A stretch of DNA of 64,000 nucleotides from Paenibacillus solanacearum (GCF_910593845.1 NZ_CAJVAS010000015.1:89948-153947), one strand, 5' to 3'. Shown: positions 35,351 through 48,380, counted from the stretch's first letter. The notes: generated by a model from the letters alone, not told the origin. Numbers and translations are program-made.

Positions 35351-36358
35351 TTACATCGCGATAGCCATATAAATTGCCGTTACAAATATGTTTATGAGCG
35401 ACAGCGGCAGCAGCACTTTCCACCCCAGCCCCATCAATTGGTCGACGCGCACCCGCGGCAGCGTAGCGCGCAGCCAGAAAAGGAAGAAGACGATAGACGA
35501 AAATTTGAGCAGGAACCAGATAATCCCCGGTATAAAGTCAAGGAACGGGAACGGCGCATGCCACCCGCCGAGAAACAGCGTGGTCGTCAAACCTGCGATG
35601 GCAAACACATATACGTACTCCGAAAGCATGAAGAAGGCGAATCGAAAGCCGCTGTATTCCACGTGGTAGCCCGCGACAAGCTCGGATTCCGCTTCCGGCA
35701 AGTCGAACGGCGTCCGGTTCAGCTCGGAAACGGCAGCGATCACGAACACGCAGAAGCCGATAATTTGCGGAAGGAAGTTCCAGTGCCAGAAGCCCCCGGC
35801 TTGGAGGTCGGCGATAGTCCGCAAATTCATACTGCCGGTCATCATCACGGTGCCGACAACGGAAATGACGAGCGGAATTTCGTAGCTGATCATTTGCGCC
35901 GCGGAACGCATGCCGCCCAGCAGCGCATACTTATTGTTCGACGCCCATCCTCCGAGCACGATCCCGATCGTCGAAATGCCGGAGAGCGCGACGTAGAACA
36001 GCACGCCGACGTTCAGGTCGCTGCTGATGAGCCGGTCCGTAAACGGAATGGCGGCTACGACGGTGAAGGCCGGTATAAACGTAATGACCGGAGCCAGAAT
36101 GAACAGCTCTCGCTCCGCTTTGCGCGGGATCGTATCTTCCTTAATGAGCAGTTTGAATACGTCGGCCACCGATTGAAGCAATCCTAACGGCCCTACCCGG
36201 TTCGGACCGATCCGCAGCTGCATCCAGCCGATAACTTTCCGCTCGAAATAAATCGCGTAGGTCACGAAGCCTAGCACGACAAGCAGCAGAACGACACCCC
36301 ATGCAAAAAATATGGCGAAGTTCATCCAAGTAAGCTGTTGCTGTAATAAATCAGGCAT
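35351..36358 (-). CDS. nuoH: Complex I subunit NuoH
   Basis: Membrane subunit of 335 residues with eight hydrophobic segments that forms the floor of the quinone chamber. Conserved: ERKVIGWMQLRIGPNRVGP, and the loop ELNRTPFDLPEAESELVAGY. The ATG at 36358 overlaps the nuoD stop (TAATG) and sits behind GGGGAGGTGG; a TTG two codons earlier is less likely. Confidence 0.97.
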   Translation of the reverse strand: MPDLLQQQLTWMNFAIFFAWGVVLLLVVLGFVTYAIYFERKVIGWMQLRIGPNRVGPLGLLQSVADVFKLLIKEDTIPRKAERELFILAPVITFIPAFTVVAAIPFTDRLISSDLNVGVLFYVALSGISTIGIVLGGWASNNKYALLGGMRSAAQMISYEIPLVISVVGTVMMTGSMNLRTIADLQAGGFWHWNFLPQIIGFCVFVIAAVSELNRTPFDLPEAESELVAGYHVEYSGFRFAFFMLSEYVYVFAIAGLTTTLFLGGWHAPFPFLDFIPGIIWFLLKFSSIVFFLFWLRATLPRVRVDQLMGLGWKVLLPLSLINIFVTAIYMAIAM

Positions 36359-37461
36359 TAACAATCCACCTCCCCGACGACGATGTCTACGCCTCCGAGA
36401 ATTGTTATTAAATTCGTCATCGATTCGCCCACAAGCAGCTTCGGCAAAATTTGCAAATTGACAAAGGACGGCCTGCGGAACTTCAGACGATACGGCTTAT
36501 CCTTCCCTTTGGACACGATATAGCAGCCAATCTCTCCCCGCGGGGATTCGATTGCCGCATAGACTTCCCCTTCCGGTGGACGGATAACCCTTGGCGCTTT
36601 GCCCATAATTTCGCCCTCCGCCGGGAACTGCTCGACGGCTTGCTCCAAAATGCGCAGCGATTGCCGGATTTCCTCCAGACGAAGCAAATAGCGGTCGTAG
36701 CAGTCTCCGCCCGTCCGTACCGGCACATCGAACTCAAAACGGTTGTACAAGCTGTAGGGCTGCGTTTTCCGCAGATCCCAATCGACCCCGGTACATCGCA
36801 GATTCGCGCCGCTAAGCCCATACGCGATAGCTGTCTGAGCATCATACTTGCCGATGCCCTTGATCCGCGCCAAAAAGATTTCGTTGCCGCTGACCAGCTC
36901 GTTGTATTCCTCCAGCTTATCGTACATATACGGGATGAAATCGCGCACCTTTTCAATCCAGCCTTCCGGCGCATCCCATTTGACGCCGCCGACGCGCATA
37001 TAGTTGTATGTCAGGCGCGCGCCGCACAGCTCGTTGAACAGGTTAATAATGATCTCCCGGTCGCGGAACGCATACAAAAAGGGGCTCATCGCTCCGATAT
37101 CGAGCAAATACGTTCCCCACCATACCATATGACTTGCGATGCGCTGCAGTTCCATGACGATCAGCCGCAAAAATTCCGCTCGCTCGGGGATTTCCAGCTG
37201 CATCAGCTTCTCTACCGCATGGACCAGCACGTAGTTGTTGGTCATCGCGGACACGTAGTCCATCCGGTCCGTGTACGGAATGATTTGAGTGTACGTCAAA
37301 TTTTCCGCCAGCTTCTCGGTTCCGCGATGCAGGTAGCCCATGACCGGATCCGCTTCGGTAATGATCTCGCCGTCCAGCTTCACCACGATGCGAAATACCC
37401 CGTGCGTACTCGGATGCTGCGGGCCTACGTTCAACAGCAGTTCTTCCGTTCTTATGGACAC
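36358..37461 (-). CDS. nuoD: Complex I subunit NuoD
   Basis: Peripheral quinone-site subunit of 367 residues, related to the large subunit of NiFe hydrogenases. Conserved N-terminal GPQHPSTHGVFR supplies the quinone-binding His/Ser loop, then GYLHRGTEKLAE; the C-terminal GGVDIVVGEVDC is the degenerate hydrogenase C-motif. GTG start behind GGAGGTG. It lies 6 bp after nuoC and is translationally linked to nuoH. Confidence 0.97.
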   Translation of the reverse strand: MSIRTEELLLNVGPQHPSTHGVFRIVVKLDGEIITEADPVMGYLHRGTEKLAENLTYTQIIPYTDRMDYVSAMTNNYVLVHAVEKLMQLEIPERAEFLRLIVMELQRIASHMVWWGTYLLDIGAMSPFLYAFRDREIIINLFNELCGARLTYNYMRVGGVKWDAPEGWIEKVRDFIPYMYDKLEEYNELVSGNEIFLARIKGIGKYDAQTAIAYGLSGANLRCTGVDWDLRKTQPYSLYNRFEFDVPVRTGGDCYDRYLLRLEEIRQSLRILEQAVEQFPAEGEIMGKAPRVIRPPEGEVYAAIESPRGEIGCYIVSKGKDKPYRLKFRRPSFVNLQILPKLLVGESMTNLITILGGVDIVVGEVDC

Positions 37462-37467
37462 GCTTCT

Positions 37468-38526
37468 CTACACCTCCGGGTCGAGCGGCTCGTAGTCTTT
37501 GCGCAGCGGATGGCCTACCCAGTCGTCAGCCATCATAATGCGGCGCAGGTCGGGATGTCCCGGAAAATCGATACCGAACAAATCGTATATTTCTCTTTCG
37601 TTCCAGTTAGCCGTCGGCCAAATGCCTGTTACAGACGGTACCGAAGGCGTCTCACGGTTCGTTTTTACCTTGACAACATAATCCTGCTTCAATTCCAAGG
37701 AAATCAAGTGGTACGCGACCTCCATATGCGTTTCCATATCGATCCCGGAAACGTTGCGAAGGTAGTCCATCTTGAGCTCCGCATGATGTTTCAATACTTC
37801 AGCAGCGGACAGCCAGTTGTTGCCTTTCACCACAACATAGGGCACATGGCCGCCTTTTTCATTAACGAACGCCTCCTCAACACAGTCGGGATGGCGCTCC
37901 TTCAAGATCGCCACAAGCCGGTCCAGCAGCGGCTGACTTGGCGAAGGCTCCTTCGGCCCTTCCGGCTCCGCCGTCTTCGCAGCTCTGGCGCTTGCCCGCG
38001 CGGCTCTCGCCTCGGCAGCAGCCTTCGCCTTCGCCTCTTTCTCGGCGTCCTCCGGCGTCGCCGCCTCTCCCGCGGGCGCATCGCCCGGCTCCGCTCCAGC
38101 CTGCGCTGCGCGTGCTGCCGCTCGGGCTGCTCTCGCTTCCGCTGCGGCCTTCAGCTTCGCTTCACGCTCCGCATCTACCGGCGCCGCCGCTTCGCCTGCC
38201 GGCGCATCGCCGGACGCCGCCGCCGGCGACTCGCCACTGGCTTCGTCTGCTTGCACGGCAGCGCCCTCAGCTTCCGGCTTCGCCTCTTTATAGCCGCCCG
38301 GCGGTTCCCCGGCACCGCCGGCTTTTGTAATATCAGCGCCGGGTGCAGCCGTTGGCTCGCCGCTCATTGGCGCCGCTTTCGCCTCGCTTCCCGCAGGCTT
38401 GGCCGTTGCTTCGCCGCCAGCTTGGCCCCCTTCGCCTGCGGCAGGGACCTCGCTTTGCGGCTTTTGCGTTACATCGTCCGAAGCCCCCGTGGGATCGGGC
38501 TTCTCACGCTTTTGCTCGTCGCTCAT
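37468..38526 (-). CDS. nuoC: Complex I subunit NuoC with a long Ala/Glu/Pro-rich N-terminal extension
   Basis: The C-terminal ~155 residues (about 197-352) are the 30-kDa NuoC domain ([19 protein letters not shown]). The first ~195 residues are low-complexity and highly charged, with two copies of a 42-residue repeat (about 106-147 and 148-189; GDAPAGEAA...[14 protein letters not shown]). The repeats are likely helical. Extended NuoC proteins are known in other Bacilli lacking NuoEFG. The ATG overlaps the nuoB stop (ATGA). Confidence 0.93.
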   Translation of the reverse strand: MSDEQKREKPDPTGASDDVTQKPQSEVPAAGEGGQAGGEATAKPAGSEAKAAPMSGEPTAAPGADITKAGGAGEPPGGYKEAKPEAEGAAVQADEASGESPAAASGDAPAGEAAAPVDAEREAKLKAAAEARAARAAARAAQAGAEPGDAPAGEAATPEDAEKEAKAKAAAEARAARASARAAKTAEPEGPKEPSPSQPLLDRLVAILKERHPDCVEEAFVNEKGGHVPYVVVKGNNWLSAAEVLKHHAELKMDYLRNVSGIDMETHMEVAYHLISLELKQDYVVKVKTNRETPSVPSVTGIWPTANWNEREIYDLFGIDFPGHPDLRRIMMADDWVGHPLRKDYEPLDPEV

Positions 38527-39041
38527 ACATTCGTCACCTGCTTACCGGTTTTCGCTTCGTAGCGGATTTTTTCCTGCAGCTTGTTAATGCCGTAGATCAG
38601 CGCGGCAGGATTAGGCGGGCAGCCTGGAATATAGACGTCAACGGGAACAACTTGGTCCACCCCTTTGACGACAGCATACGATTTCACATAAGGGCCGCCC
38701 GCCGTAGCACAGGAACCCATGGCAATGACCCATTTCGGCTCCGGCATTTGATCGTACAAACGACGCAGCAGCGGAGCCATCTTTTTCGTCACCGTACCTG
38801 CGACAATCATCACGTCGGATTGTCTGGGCGATGTACGGAAGATGACGCCGAATCGGTCCAGATCATAATGCGATGCGCCAGTGCCCATCATCTCAATGGC
38901 GCAGCAGGCCAGACCGAACGTAAGCGGCCACAGCGAATTGCTGCGCGCCCATGCTTTGATTTGCTCGAGTGTCGTCATGAAGACGTTGCGTTCCAGCTCA
39001 CGCCGCTCTTCCGGCGAAATCGTCTCTAAATTGAAGTCCAT
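38523..39041 (-). CDS. nuoB: Complex I subunit NuoB (cluster N2)
   Basis: Peripheral subunit of 172 residues that holds the terminal [4Fe-4S] cluster N2. The adjacent cysteines Cys46-Cys47 (LACCAIEM), [10 protein letters not shown] and [13 protein letters not shown] are all present. Start chosen at MDFNLETI, behind AGAAGGTG; it overlaps nuoA by 16 bp. Confidence 0.97.
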   Translation of the reverse strand: MDFNLETISPEERRELERNVFMTTLEQIKAWARSNSLWPLTFGLACCAIEMMGTGASHYDLDRFGVIFRTSPRQSDVMIVAGTVTKKMAPLLRRLYDQMPEPKWVIAMGSCATAGGPYVKSYAVVKGVDQVVPVDVYIPGCPPNPAALIYGINKLQEKIRYEAKTGKQVTNV

Positions 39042-39391
39042 TGCAGCACCTTCTTCTTCCAAGCATAAATTAAGCCTATGACGAGCAAGGCCACAAATAT
39101 GCACATCTCTACAAGCGCAAACAAGCCTAGTTGCTTATACGCAACGGCCCAAGGATACAAAAATACGGTTTCCACATCAAATATGACGAACATCAACGCA
39201 AAAAGATAGTAGCGGATATTAAAACGCACATGACCGCCGCCCACAGGCTCGTTACCGCTTTCATAAGTCGTATACTTGCTTTCCGCCGGTTTGTACGGCC
39301 GCAGCCATTTGCCGATTGTAAGCGCTACTATTGGAAGCAATACGGCTAAGAAGAGAAATATCGTTACGACCACATAATTGTTGCTGTACAT
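39026..39391 (-). CDS. nuoA: Complex I subunit NuoA
   Basis: Membrane subunit of 121 residues with three helices; the conserved cytoplasmic loop [20 protein letters not shown] and [11 protein letters not shown] are present. Start placed at [14 protein letters not shown] lies 13 nt upstream, longer than ideal. First gene of the operon, about 180 nt downstream of a strong promoter. Confidence 0.94.
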   Translation of the reverse strand: MYSNNYVVVTIFLFLAVLLPIVALTIGKWLRPYKPAESKYTTYESGNEPVGGGHVRFNIRYYLFALMFVIFDVETVFLYPWAVAYKQLGLFALVEMCIFVALLVIGLIYAWKKKVLQWTSI

Positions 39392-39579
39392 CGCGAACGG
39401 ACCGCCTCCCTGTATGTTCTTTGCGGTTGTAGCCGCTTTTAACAACGCGTCGGCCGCAACCTGGAAACGTACAATAGCATAAAGAAGCCCCCTACAGCCA
39501 ATCGTCCCCGTCCTATGAACGCATGCCTATATCAGAACTTCCCATCTCTTGCACTGTTTCCTTTTTAGATGCCCTACCA

Positions 39580-39608
39580 ATTATATCAAATGACTAGGGG
39601 GGTGTCTA
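39580..39608 (-). promoter_or_regulatory. Sigma-A promoter of the nuo operon
   Basis: Minus strand TAGACA (39608-39603), 17-bp spacer, TATAAT (39585-39580) with an extended TG one base upstream. It gives a leader of about 180 nt. Confidence 0.8.
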
Positions 39609-39630
39609 ACATTTCCTTACCTATATATGT

Positions 39631-39656
39631 AAAAAGGCGAAGGTGTCCCCTCGCCC
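39631..39656 (-). terminator. Terminator of the atp operon
   Basis: GGCGA-GG stem with CC-TCGCC (one internal mismatch) followed on the minus strand by T5, 10 bp after the atpC stop. It lies immediately upstream of the nuo promoter. Confidence 0.85.
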
Positions 39657-39665
39657 TTACATTGT

Positions 39666-40073
39666 TTATTTTTTCCCGGATACGTCAATCCGATTCATTG
39701 CTCTTTGCAATGCCAGTTCGGCACGTTTGAAATCGATGTCGTCCTGCTTCGCGGCAGACAATCGTTTTTGAGCGCGTTCCTTGGCAGCTTGAGCCCGTTC
39801 GATATCGATTTGTTCCGGCAGCTCGGCACTTTCCGCCAGGATCACCACTTTGTCCTTGCGCACTTCCATAAACCCGCCGTTCACCGCGATAAGCTCGTCT
39901 TTAGTCCCTTGCTTTTTCACGGTAATCGGAGCGATCTTCAGTGGAGTGACCAACGGAATGTGGTTCGGCAAAATCCCGAGCTCTCCCTCGACGCCCTTCG
40001 CGATAATCATGTTCACCTGTTCGGCATACACTTTCCGCTCCGGTGTTACGACTTCCAACAGGAATGTGCTCAC
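39666..40073 (-). CDS. atpC: ATP synthase epsilon subunit
   Basis: Central-stalk subunit of F1, 135 residues: N-terminal beta-sandwich ([19 protein letters not shown]) and C-terminal two-helix hairpin rich in Ala/Arg that can inhibit rotation. GTG start behind AGGGGAAG. Last gene of the atp operon. Confidence 0.96.
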   Translation of the reverse strand: MSTFLLEVVTPERKVYAEQVNMIIAKGVEGELGILPNHIPLVTPLKIAPITVKKQGTKDELIAVNGGFMEVRKDKVVILAESAELPEQIDIERAQAAKERAQKRLSAAKQDDIDFKRAELALQRAMNRIDVSGKK

Positions 40074-40098
40074 TTACTTCCCCTCCTAGGATACTCGA

Positions 40099-41520
<1,422 letters not shown>

Positions 41521-41587
41521 TTAAGCTTTGCTCTGGCAAAAAACTGCTTCGAAAGCATTGCCGGGCCGAAGCCAGGCTTTTATATGA

Positions 41588-42445
41588 TCACTGCGCGGCG
41601 TTCGCACCTGCTACAATTTCGGAAATTTCCTGCGTAATGGATGCCTGACGCGCACGGTTGTAAGCAAGCGTGTACGTGCTGATCATCTTCGTCGCATTCT
41701 TCGTAGCATTATTCATTGCCGTCATTCTCGCGCCGAATTCGCTCGCTTTTCCGTCCAATACGGCACTGTATATTAAGGTTTCTGCATATTTGGGCAGCAG
41801 CACTTCCAGCACGCCTTCCGGTGACGGCTCGTACTCATAGTTCGATACTGCCGAACCGCTCATATCGTCCAGCGGCAACAACCGCTTAATTACAGGGATT
41901 TGGGAAATGGCGTTTTTGAATTCATTGTACACGAGGTACAATTCATCATAAGAACCATTCTCGAAATTACGCACCGCCGACGCAGCGATACTTTTAATAT
42001 CGGCGAATGCTGGCGAGTCGGAAAGACCCGTCACTTCCTCTACGACCGGCATATTGCGCTTACGGAAAAAGTCTCTGCCTTTGCGGCCGATGACAAAAAT
42101 AGCATACTCGTTCGGGGAGCTGTGCTTTTCTTTGATTTCCGCAGCCACTTTACGCAAAACGTTGGCATTATACCCACCAGCCAAACCGCGATCAGACGTA
42201 ATGACGAGGTACCCCGTCTTCTTGATCACACGGCTCTGCAGCATAGGATGCTTCACCCCACGCGTTCCAGCTGCGATGCTGCCGACAACTTCCTTCAGCT
42301 TATCCGCATAGGGACGTGCCGATTCTGCTGCCAGCTGCGCTCTTCTCAGCTTCGCCGCGGCAACCATTTCCATTGCCTTGGTGATCTGCTTCGTGTTTTG
42401 TGTCGACTTGATTTGGCGTTTAATCTCGCGCATACCTTTTGCCAT
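41588..42445 (-). CDS. atpG: ATP synthase gamma subunit
   Basis: Rotor shaft of F1, 285 residues; conserved [24 protein letters not shown] at the N-terminus and [11 protein letters not shown] near the C-terminus, together forming the coiled-coil shaft. The ATG at 42445 is 8 nt behind GAGGTGA; an upstream GTG overlaps that site. Confidence 0.96.
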   Translation of the reverse strand: MAKGMREIKRQIKSTQNTKQITKAMEMVAAAKLRRAQLAAESARPYADKLKEVVGSIAAGTRGVKHPMLQSRVIKKTGYLVITSDRGLAGGYNANVLRKVAAEIKEKHSSPNEYAIFVIGRKGRDFFRKRNMPVVEEVTGLSDSPAFADIKSIAASAVRNFENGSYDELYLVYNEFKNAISQIPVIKRLLPLDDMSGSAVSNYEYEPSPEGVLEVLLPKYAETLIYSAVLDGKASEFGARMTAMNNATKNATKMISTYTLAYNRARQASITQEISEIVAGANAAQ

Positions 42446-42604
42446 GTAAGTGCTCACCTCTCTCTCGAAGCTTTCCGCTGCGGGAAAGCCATACTTCGAA
42501 AGCTCGTTAACTTGCTCTGCATGCAGCGCCGAGCTCCCCGCCTCAGGGCGAGAAGCTCACGATGCACAGCGGCTCTGCTTGTCAGCCGCAATGTGAAACG
42601 TCAT

Positions 42605-44125
<1,521 letters not shown>

Positions 44126-44135
44126 TCACCCCTAT

Positions 44136-44687
44136 CTACAGTGCTTGAGATTGATTCAACGTTTTTTGCAGACGCTGGAGCTTGCCGGACAAGCTTCCGT
44201 CGTACAGACGGTCGCCGATACGCACTTGAATGCCGCCGAGCAAGCTTTTATCGAGAACCGATTCCACTCGGATTTGTTTGCCCGTCAGCTTGCTGAACGT
44301 CGATGCGATGCTGCTGAGCTCCGCATCCGTCAATTGCACAGGCGAATATACGATCGCGCTCGCTTGACCTAGCGCTTCGTTCGCGATTTTGGAATACATT
44401 TGGGCGAACGCTTCAAGCGTTTCTTCTCTTCTGCGCTCGATCAACAGTTGGATCGTGTTCAGCACAGGCTCCGAAACCGATGAACCGAAGATTTGCTGAA
44501 TCAGGTCGCTCTTTACTTTGGAGCCGATCCCCGGGTGTTTGATGATCTTGTTCAGATCGGTGTTCTCTTTCAGTACAGCAACGACAAGGTTAAGCTGCTG
44601 CTCGAATTCTGCGATCAACTTGTTTTCACGCGCGATCTCGAACAACGCTTTGGCATATCTTTTGGCTGCGATTAACTCCTGGCTCAT
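44136..44687 (-). CDS. atpH: ATP synthase delta subunit
   Basis: Peripheral-stalk subunit joining F1 to the b dimer, 183 residues; N-terminal helical bundle (AAKRYAKALFEIA) and C-terminal GGIQVRIGDRLYDGSL. Its ATG overlaps the atpF stop (ATGA). Confidence 0.95.
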   Translation of the reverse strand: MSQELIAAKRYAKALFEIARENKLIAEFEQQLNLVVAVLKENTDLNKIIKHPGIGSKVKSDLIQQIFGSSVSEPVLNTIQLLIERRREETLEAFAQMYSKIANEALGQASAIVYSPVQLTDAELSSIASTFSKLTGKQIRVESVLDKSLLGGIQVRIGDRLYDGSLSGKLQRLQKTLNQSQAL

Positions 44688-45169
44688 TGGTTGCCCCCTA
44701 CTTCTTTTAGGTAATGCTCAACCAGTTGCTCTTGAGATTTCTCATCGATTTGCTTCTCGATGATTTTCGAAGCGATCATTACGGACATCGCGCTAACCTG
44801 GTTGCGCAGGGAAGCGATGGCCAAGTTTTTCTCGTTCGCGATTTCTCGCAGCGCTTCTTCTTTCAGACGATCCGCTTCCGCTTTCGCCTGCTGAATAATA
44901 TCTTCCGCTTGCTTGCCGCTTGTTACGCGAGCTTGCTCCATAATTTGCTTTGCTTCGTTGCGCACTTGCTCCAGAGCTGCTTTTTGCTCCGCAAGCAATG
45001 CATCGGCTTGTTTGCGGTTCTCTTCCGCGTTTTGCATTTGGTCCAGAACCAGCTTCCGACGTTGCTCCATGATGCCCATGAGCGGTCCGAAAGCATATTT
45101 GCTAAGAAGCAGCATCAAAATTCCGAACGCAACGATGGCAAAAATAAACGAGGATAGTGTGAAATGCAT
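44684..45169 (-). CDS. atpF: ATP synthase b subunit
   Basis: Peripheral stalk of Fo, 161 residues: one membrane helix (about 5-25) followed by a long charged coiled coil. It starts at ATG behind GGGAG. Confidence 0.95.
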   Translation of the reverse strand: MHFTLSSFIFAIVAFGILMLLLSKYAFGPLMGIMEQRRKLVLDQMQNAEENRKQADALLAEQKAALEQVRNEAKQIMEQARVTSGKQAEDIIQQAKAEADRLKEEALREIANEKNLAIASLRNQVSAMSVMIASKIIEKQIDEKSQEQLVEHYLKEVGGNQ

Positions 45170-45210
45170 CTATACGTCACTCCCTTCAGAGGGGTAATGG
45201 CTAAACCGAA

Positions 45211-45228
45211 CCGGATGACAACATCCGG
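45211..45228. other. Intercistronic hairpin between atpE and atpF
   Basis: Perfect 7-bp stem CCGGATG/CATCCGG with a 4-nt loop in the 116-bp gap. It has no T-tract. It may protect the atpE message or limit expression of later genes, consistent with the multi-copy c ring; that role is inferred. Confidence 0.5.
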
Positions 45229-45285
45229 ACAAAAGGAAGGCGTGGAGGCTGATGGCTTCCCCGCCAAAGGTCCGTATTAACTAAA

Positions 45286-45522
<237 letters not shown>

Positions 45523-45595
45523 TTAAAATTGTTCATTTGGTTTGTTATTTTTACTTAAGCGGGAAGGAACGCTTCTTGAGCTACTCCGCCGCATC

Positions 45596-46357
45596 TTACT
45601 CCTTGTGTTCAATGGCTTGAGACAAGTACACCATCGTCAACGTTGTGAATACGAACGCTTGAATCGCTCCTACGAAAACACTGAAGCCCTGCCAGATGAT
45701 CAGCGGGAGAATCCCTCCGACGCCTGCCATCAGGATAACGGCAATGAGCACCTCACCGGCATAAATATTCCCGAAAAGACGCATTCCGAGCGTTAGAAGC
45801 TTGGAAATTTCCTTGACGATGTTGAGCGGGAACATGACCGCAAACGGCTCGATATAGTGGTGCAGGTAATGCTTCGTATTGCGAGTCAATCCCAAGAGAT
45901 GCGTCATTACAATCACCATCAAAGCGAGGCCCATTGTAACGGATAAGTCGGCCGTCGGGGATTTCCACCAGCTGATGGCGATATGCTTGCCGGCGTGGTG
46001 CGCTTCATCGATTTGAGCTTGCGTAATGCCAAGCCACGAAACCGGCTGCTGCACTTCGGTCACGATGACGAATGGAAGACCGAGCATGTTTCCGACAAAA
46101 ATAAACATAATCAGCGTGATGCCGAGCATAAGAAATGCTTTGCCCTTCTTCATATCCATCGTGCCGGCAATGATATTGTGAACGAACTCGACGAGCCATT
46201 CCAGAAAGTTTTGCATTTTCCCCGGATTGTCAACCGACAGCTTCCGGGTTCCTGCAATAGCGATAATCAACACGACCGCACAAGTCACTAAAATCGTGAT
46301 CACGCTCGAGAGATCCCAGTCGATGCCCAACCAATTTACTATTGGCAATTCATGCAT
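45596..46357 (-). CDS. atpB: ATP synthase a subunit
   Basis: Stator proton channel of Fo, 253 residues with five or six membrane helices. The essential Arg lies in LGMRLFGNIYAGE; the C-terminal helix has GAIQAFVFTTLTMVYLSQAI. Confidence 0.97.
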   Translation of the reverse strand: MHELPIVNWLGIDWDLSSVITILVTCAVVLIIAIAGTRKLSVDNPGKMQNFLEWLVEFVHNIIAGTMDMKKGKAFLMLGITLIMFIFVGNMLGLPFVIVTEVQQPVSWLGITQAQIDEAHHAGKHIAISWWKSPTADLSVTMGLALMVIVMTHLLGLTRNTKHYLHHYIEPFAVMFPLNIVKEISKLLTLGMRLFGNIYAGEVLIAVILMAGVGGILPLIIWQGFSVFVGAIQAFVFTTLTMVYLSQAIEHKE

Positions 46358-46393
46358 TTTAGTAGTTTCACCCCTTTCCTAAGCATGATGGAA

Positions 46394-46765
46394 TTATTTT
46401 TTCAATGAAATAATACCCAGTAGGAGTGTTGCCAACTGTACGAAAATTAATCCTGTCACCGTGGTCCAAATGGAAACGTGCTCAGGGAATTTGTAGACAG
46501 CCCATATCGCGAGAACAGCGATTGCCACCCTCGTGCCAAAGCCAAGTCCGCCCCTGCGTCTTTTTCCTTCCAGCGCCGCGTCTGACAAAGTGCGAATCTT
46601 CCACGCCAAATAGCGCGCATTCAACATACTTACCGCGGTCCCGATAATCCACCCTGCAAATAGCGGACGGTATCCAGGAATGACGGCCCAGGCCAAAAAA
46701 CAGAAGGATAAGAAAAAGATGACGACGCGTTGAACCGTTTTCAGCCGGATTGAAAGTTCATCCAT
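46394..46765 (-). CDS. atpI: ATP synthase assembly protein AtpI
   Basis: Membrane protein of 123 residues with four hydrophobic segments; AtpI helps assemble the c ring or imports magnesium in related species. It overlaps the upstream AtpZ-like gene by 8 bp and precedes atpB, the usual position. Confidence 0.9.
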   Translation of the reverse strand: MDELSIRLKTVQRVVIFFLSFCFLAWAVIPGYRPLFAGWIIGTAVSMLNARYLAWKIRTLSDAALEGKRRRGGLGFGTRVAIAVLAIWAVYKFPEHVSIWTTVTGLIFVQLATLLLGIISLKK

Positions 46766-46994
46766 TGTTGTTTCCCTTCATGTAGCTTTTAATGATAAGG
46801 ATTATACTTGCGACTCCCGCTAGGAACCCCAGCATCATCCCCGCTACGATCCAGATTGGCTCTCCGCCTTGCGAACGGCTGAACCAGCTGCCCAGCCAGT
46901 AGCCGCCAATCATACAAACGCCCAAATCGACTCCGACGCCGCCGAGCATAGCTACGGCACGCCACGGGTTATCATTGGTTTTTTGTTTTCTCAT
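46758..46994 (-). CDS. AtpZ-like two-helix membrane protein
   Basis: A 78-residue protein with two membrane helices (about 15-35 and 45-68) and the GVGVDLGVCMIGGYWLG segment of the AtpZ/AtpI family, which is found at the head of atp operons and forms a channel complex with AtpI. First gene of the operon, about 70 nt after the promoter. Confidence 0.88.
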   Translation of the reverse strand: MRKQKTNDNPWRAVAMLGGVGVDLGVCMIGGYWLGSWFSRSQGGEPIWIVAGMMLGFLAGVASIILIIKSYMKGNNNG

Positions 46995-47062
46995 AAGCCT
47001 TCCTTATGTGTTGCAGCTGTGGAATCCGTGATGATCCAGCTGTCAACCAACAATCCTAGTTT

Positions 47063-47092
47063 ATTTTATCGGAGTAAAGTCAAGTTTGTCAA
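47063..47092 (-). promoter_or_regulatory. Sigma-A promoter of the atp operon
   Basis: Minus strand perfect TTGACA (47092-47087), 18-bp spacer, TAAAAT (47068-47063). A second TTGACT overlaps the spacer. Confidence 0.75.
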
Positions 47093-47210
47093 TCGCGGTT
47101 CTTGGCAATCGATCTATGACAAAAATCACAAAAACCTTGCTGCATCAACATTTTTCCGATTCCTAAACCAAACAGTACAACTGTACGCTGTATCGTTTGT
47201 CATCAGATTG

Positions 47211-48353
47211 TCACGGTTGAAAAGATGAAGGCCTTTGATCGGCATGTCCAAAATGGTAAAGGATGGCTTGTACGATGCGTTCGGCCGCTTTTCCGTCGCC
47301 ATAAGGATTCGCCGATTGGCTCATTTTTTCGTACGCGGTTTGATCGGTCAGCAGCAGACTGGCCTGCTTGAAAATTTCTTCCTCATCGGTTCCGACCAGC
47401 TTCAGCGTTCCTGCATCAATGCCTTCCGGACGCTCTGTCGTATCCCGCAGCACGAGCACCGGCACGCCGAACGTCGGCGCCTCTTCCTGCAAGCCGCCCG
47501 AATCCGTCAAGATCAGATGCGTATGCGGGAAGAAGTTGTGAAGCTCGAACACATCGACCGGATCGATCAGCTTGATCCGATCATGCCCGCTCAGCATTTC
47601 GTATGCCGGACCTTTGACGGCCGGACTCATATGTACCGGGTACACGATTGCGATATCCTCGAACTCGTCGGCCAGACGTCTGACGGCGCGGAATACGCGG
47701 CGATGCGGCTCGCCCTGCGACTCCCGGCGGTGGGCCGTCATCAGTACGAGACGCTTGCCCTTCGCCCAATCGAGAATCGGATGCGAGAACTCCTTCTGCA
47801 CGGTGTATTGGAACACGTCGATCGCCGTATTTCCGGTAATGAAAATACGGTCCTCCGGCTTATTCTCCTTCCGCAGGTTGTCTGCGGACAGATCCGTCGG
47901 TGAAAAATGCAGATCCGACAGGACACCGGTCAGTTGGCGGTTCATTTCCTCCGGATATGGCGAAAGCTTGTTCCATGTCCGCAGCCCGGCCTCCACATGG
48001 CCGACTTGAATCTGGTTCAAAAATGCCGCATAGCTGGCCAGGAACGTCGTGGACGTATCGCCGTGCACCAGAATCAAATCCGGCTGCTCTTCCTTCAGTA
48101 CCGGGTCCAATCCTTGCAGCACCCGAATCGTCAGTTCGTTGATCGTCTGGCCGGCCTGCATGACATCGAGATCGTGATCCGGTTTAATCTTGAAAATCTC
48201 CAGCACCTGATCAAGCATCTCGCGGTGCTGTGCCGTAACGCAAACAAGCGAATCGATGTGCTCCGAATGTTTCTCCAGCTCCTTGACGAGCGGAGCCATC
48301 TTGACCGCCTCCGGGCGGGTGCCGAAAATCGTAATCACTTTAATTTTTTTCAT
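47211..48353 (-). CDS. mnaA: UDP-N-acetylglucosamine 2-epimerase (non-hydrolysing)
   Basis: Interconverts UDP-GlcNAc and UDP-ManNAc, the donor needed by TagA. The 380-residue protein opens IFGTRPEAVKMAPLV and has VHGDTSTTF, GHVEAGLRT, LTDSGGLQEEAPTFGVPVL and RPEGIDAGTLKLVG, the epimerase set. AAAGGGG lies 12 nt before the ATG. It lies about 35 kb from tagA and csaB in this window but completes the pathway to the pyruvylated GlcNAc-ManNAc polymer. Confidence 0.95.
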   Translation of the reverse strand: MKKIKVITIFGTRPEAVKMAPLVKELEKHSEHIDSLVCVTAQHREMLDQVLEIFKIKPDHDLDVMQAGQTINELTIRVLQGLDPVLKEEQPDLILVHGDTSTTFLASYAAFLNQIQVGHVEAGLRTWNKLSPYPEEMNRQLTGVLSDLHFSPTDLSADNLRKENKPEDRIFITGNTAIDVFQYTVQKEFSHPILDWAKGKRLVLMTAHRRESQGEPHRRVFRAVRRLADEFEDIAIVYPVHMSPAVKGPAYEMLSGHDRIKLIDPVDVFELHNFFPHTHLILTDSGGLQEEAPTFGVPVLVLRDTTERPEGIDAGTLKLVGTDEEEIFKQASLLLTDQTAYEKMSQSANPYGDGKAAERIVQAILYHFGHADQRPSSFQP

Positions 48354-48380
48354 GCGACACGGTTTCCCCTTTCCGCTTTC

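Noticed and set aside
36451..38562. 703-codon plus-strand ORF opposite nuoD and nuoC
   Set aside because: Antisense shadow; its Arg/Leu-rich end is the complement of the Ala-rich NuoC repeats.
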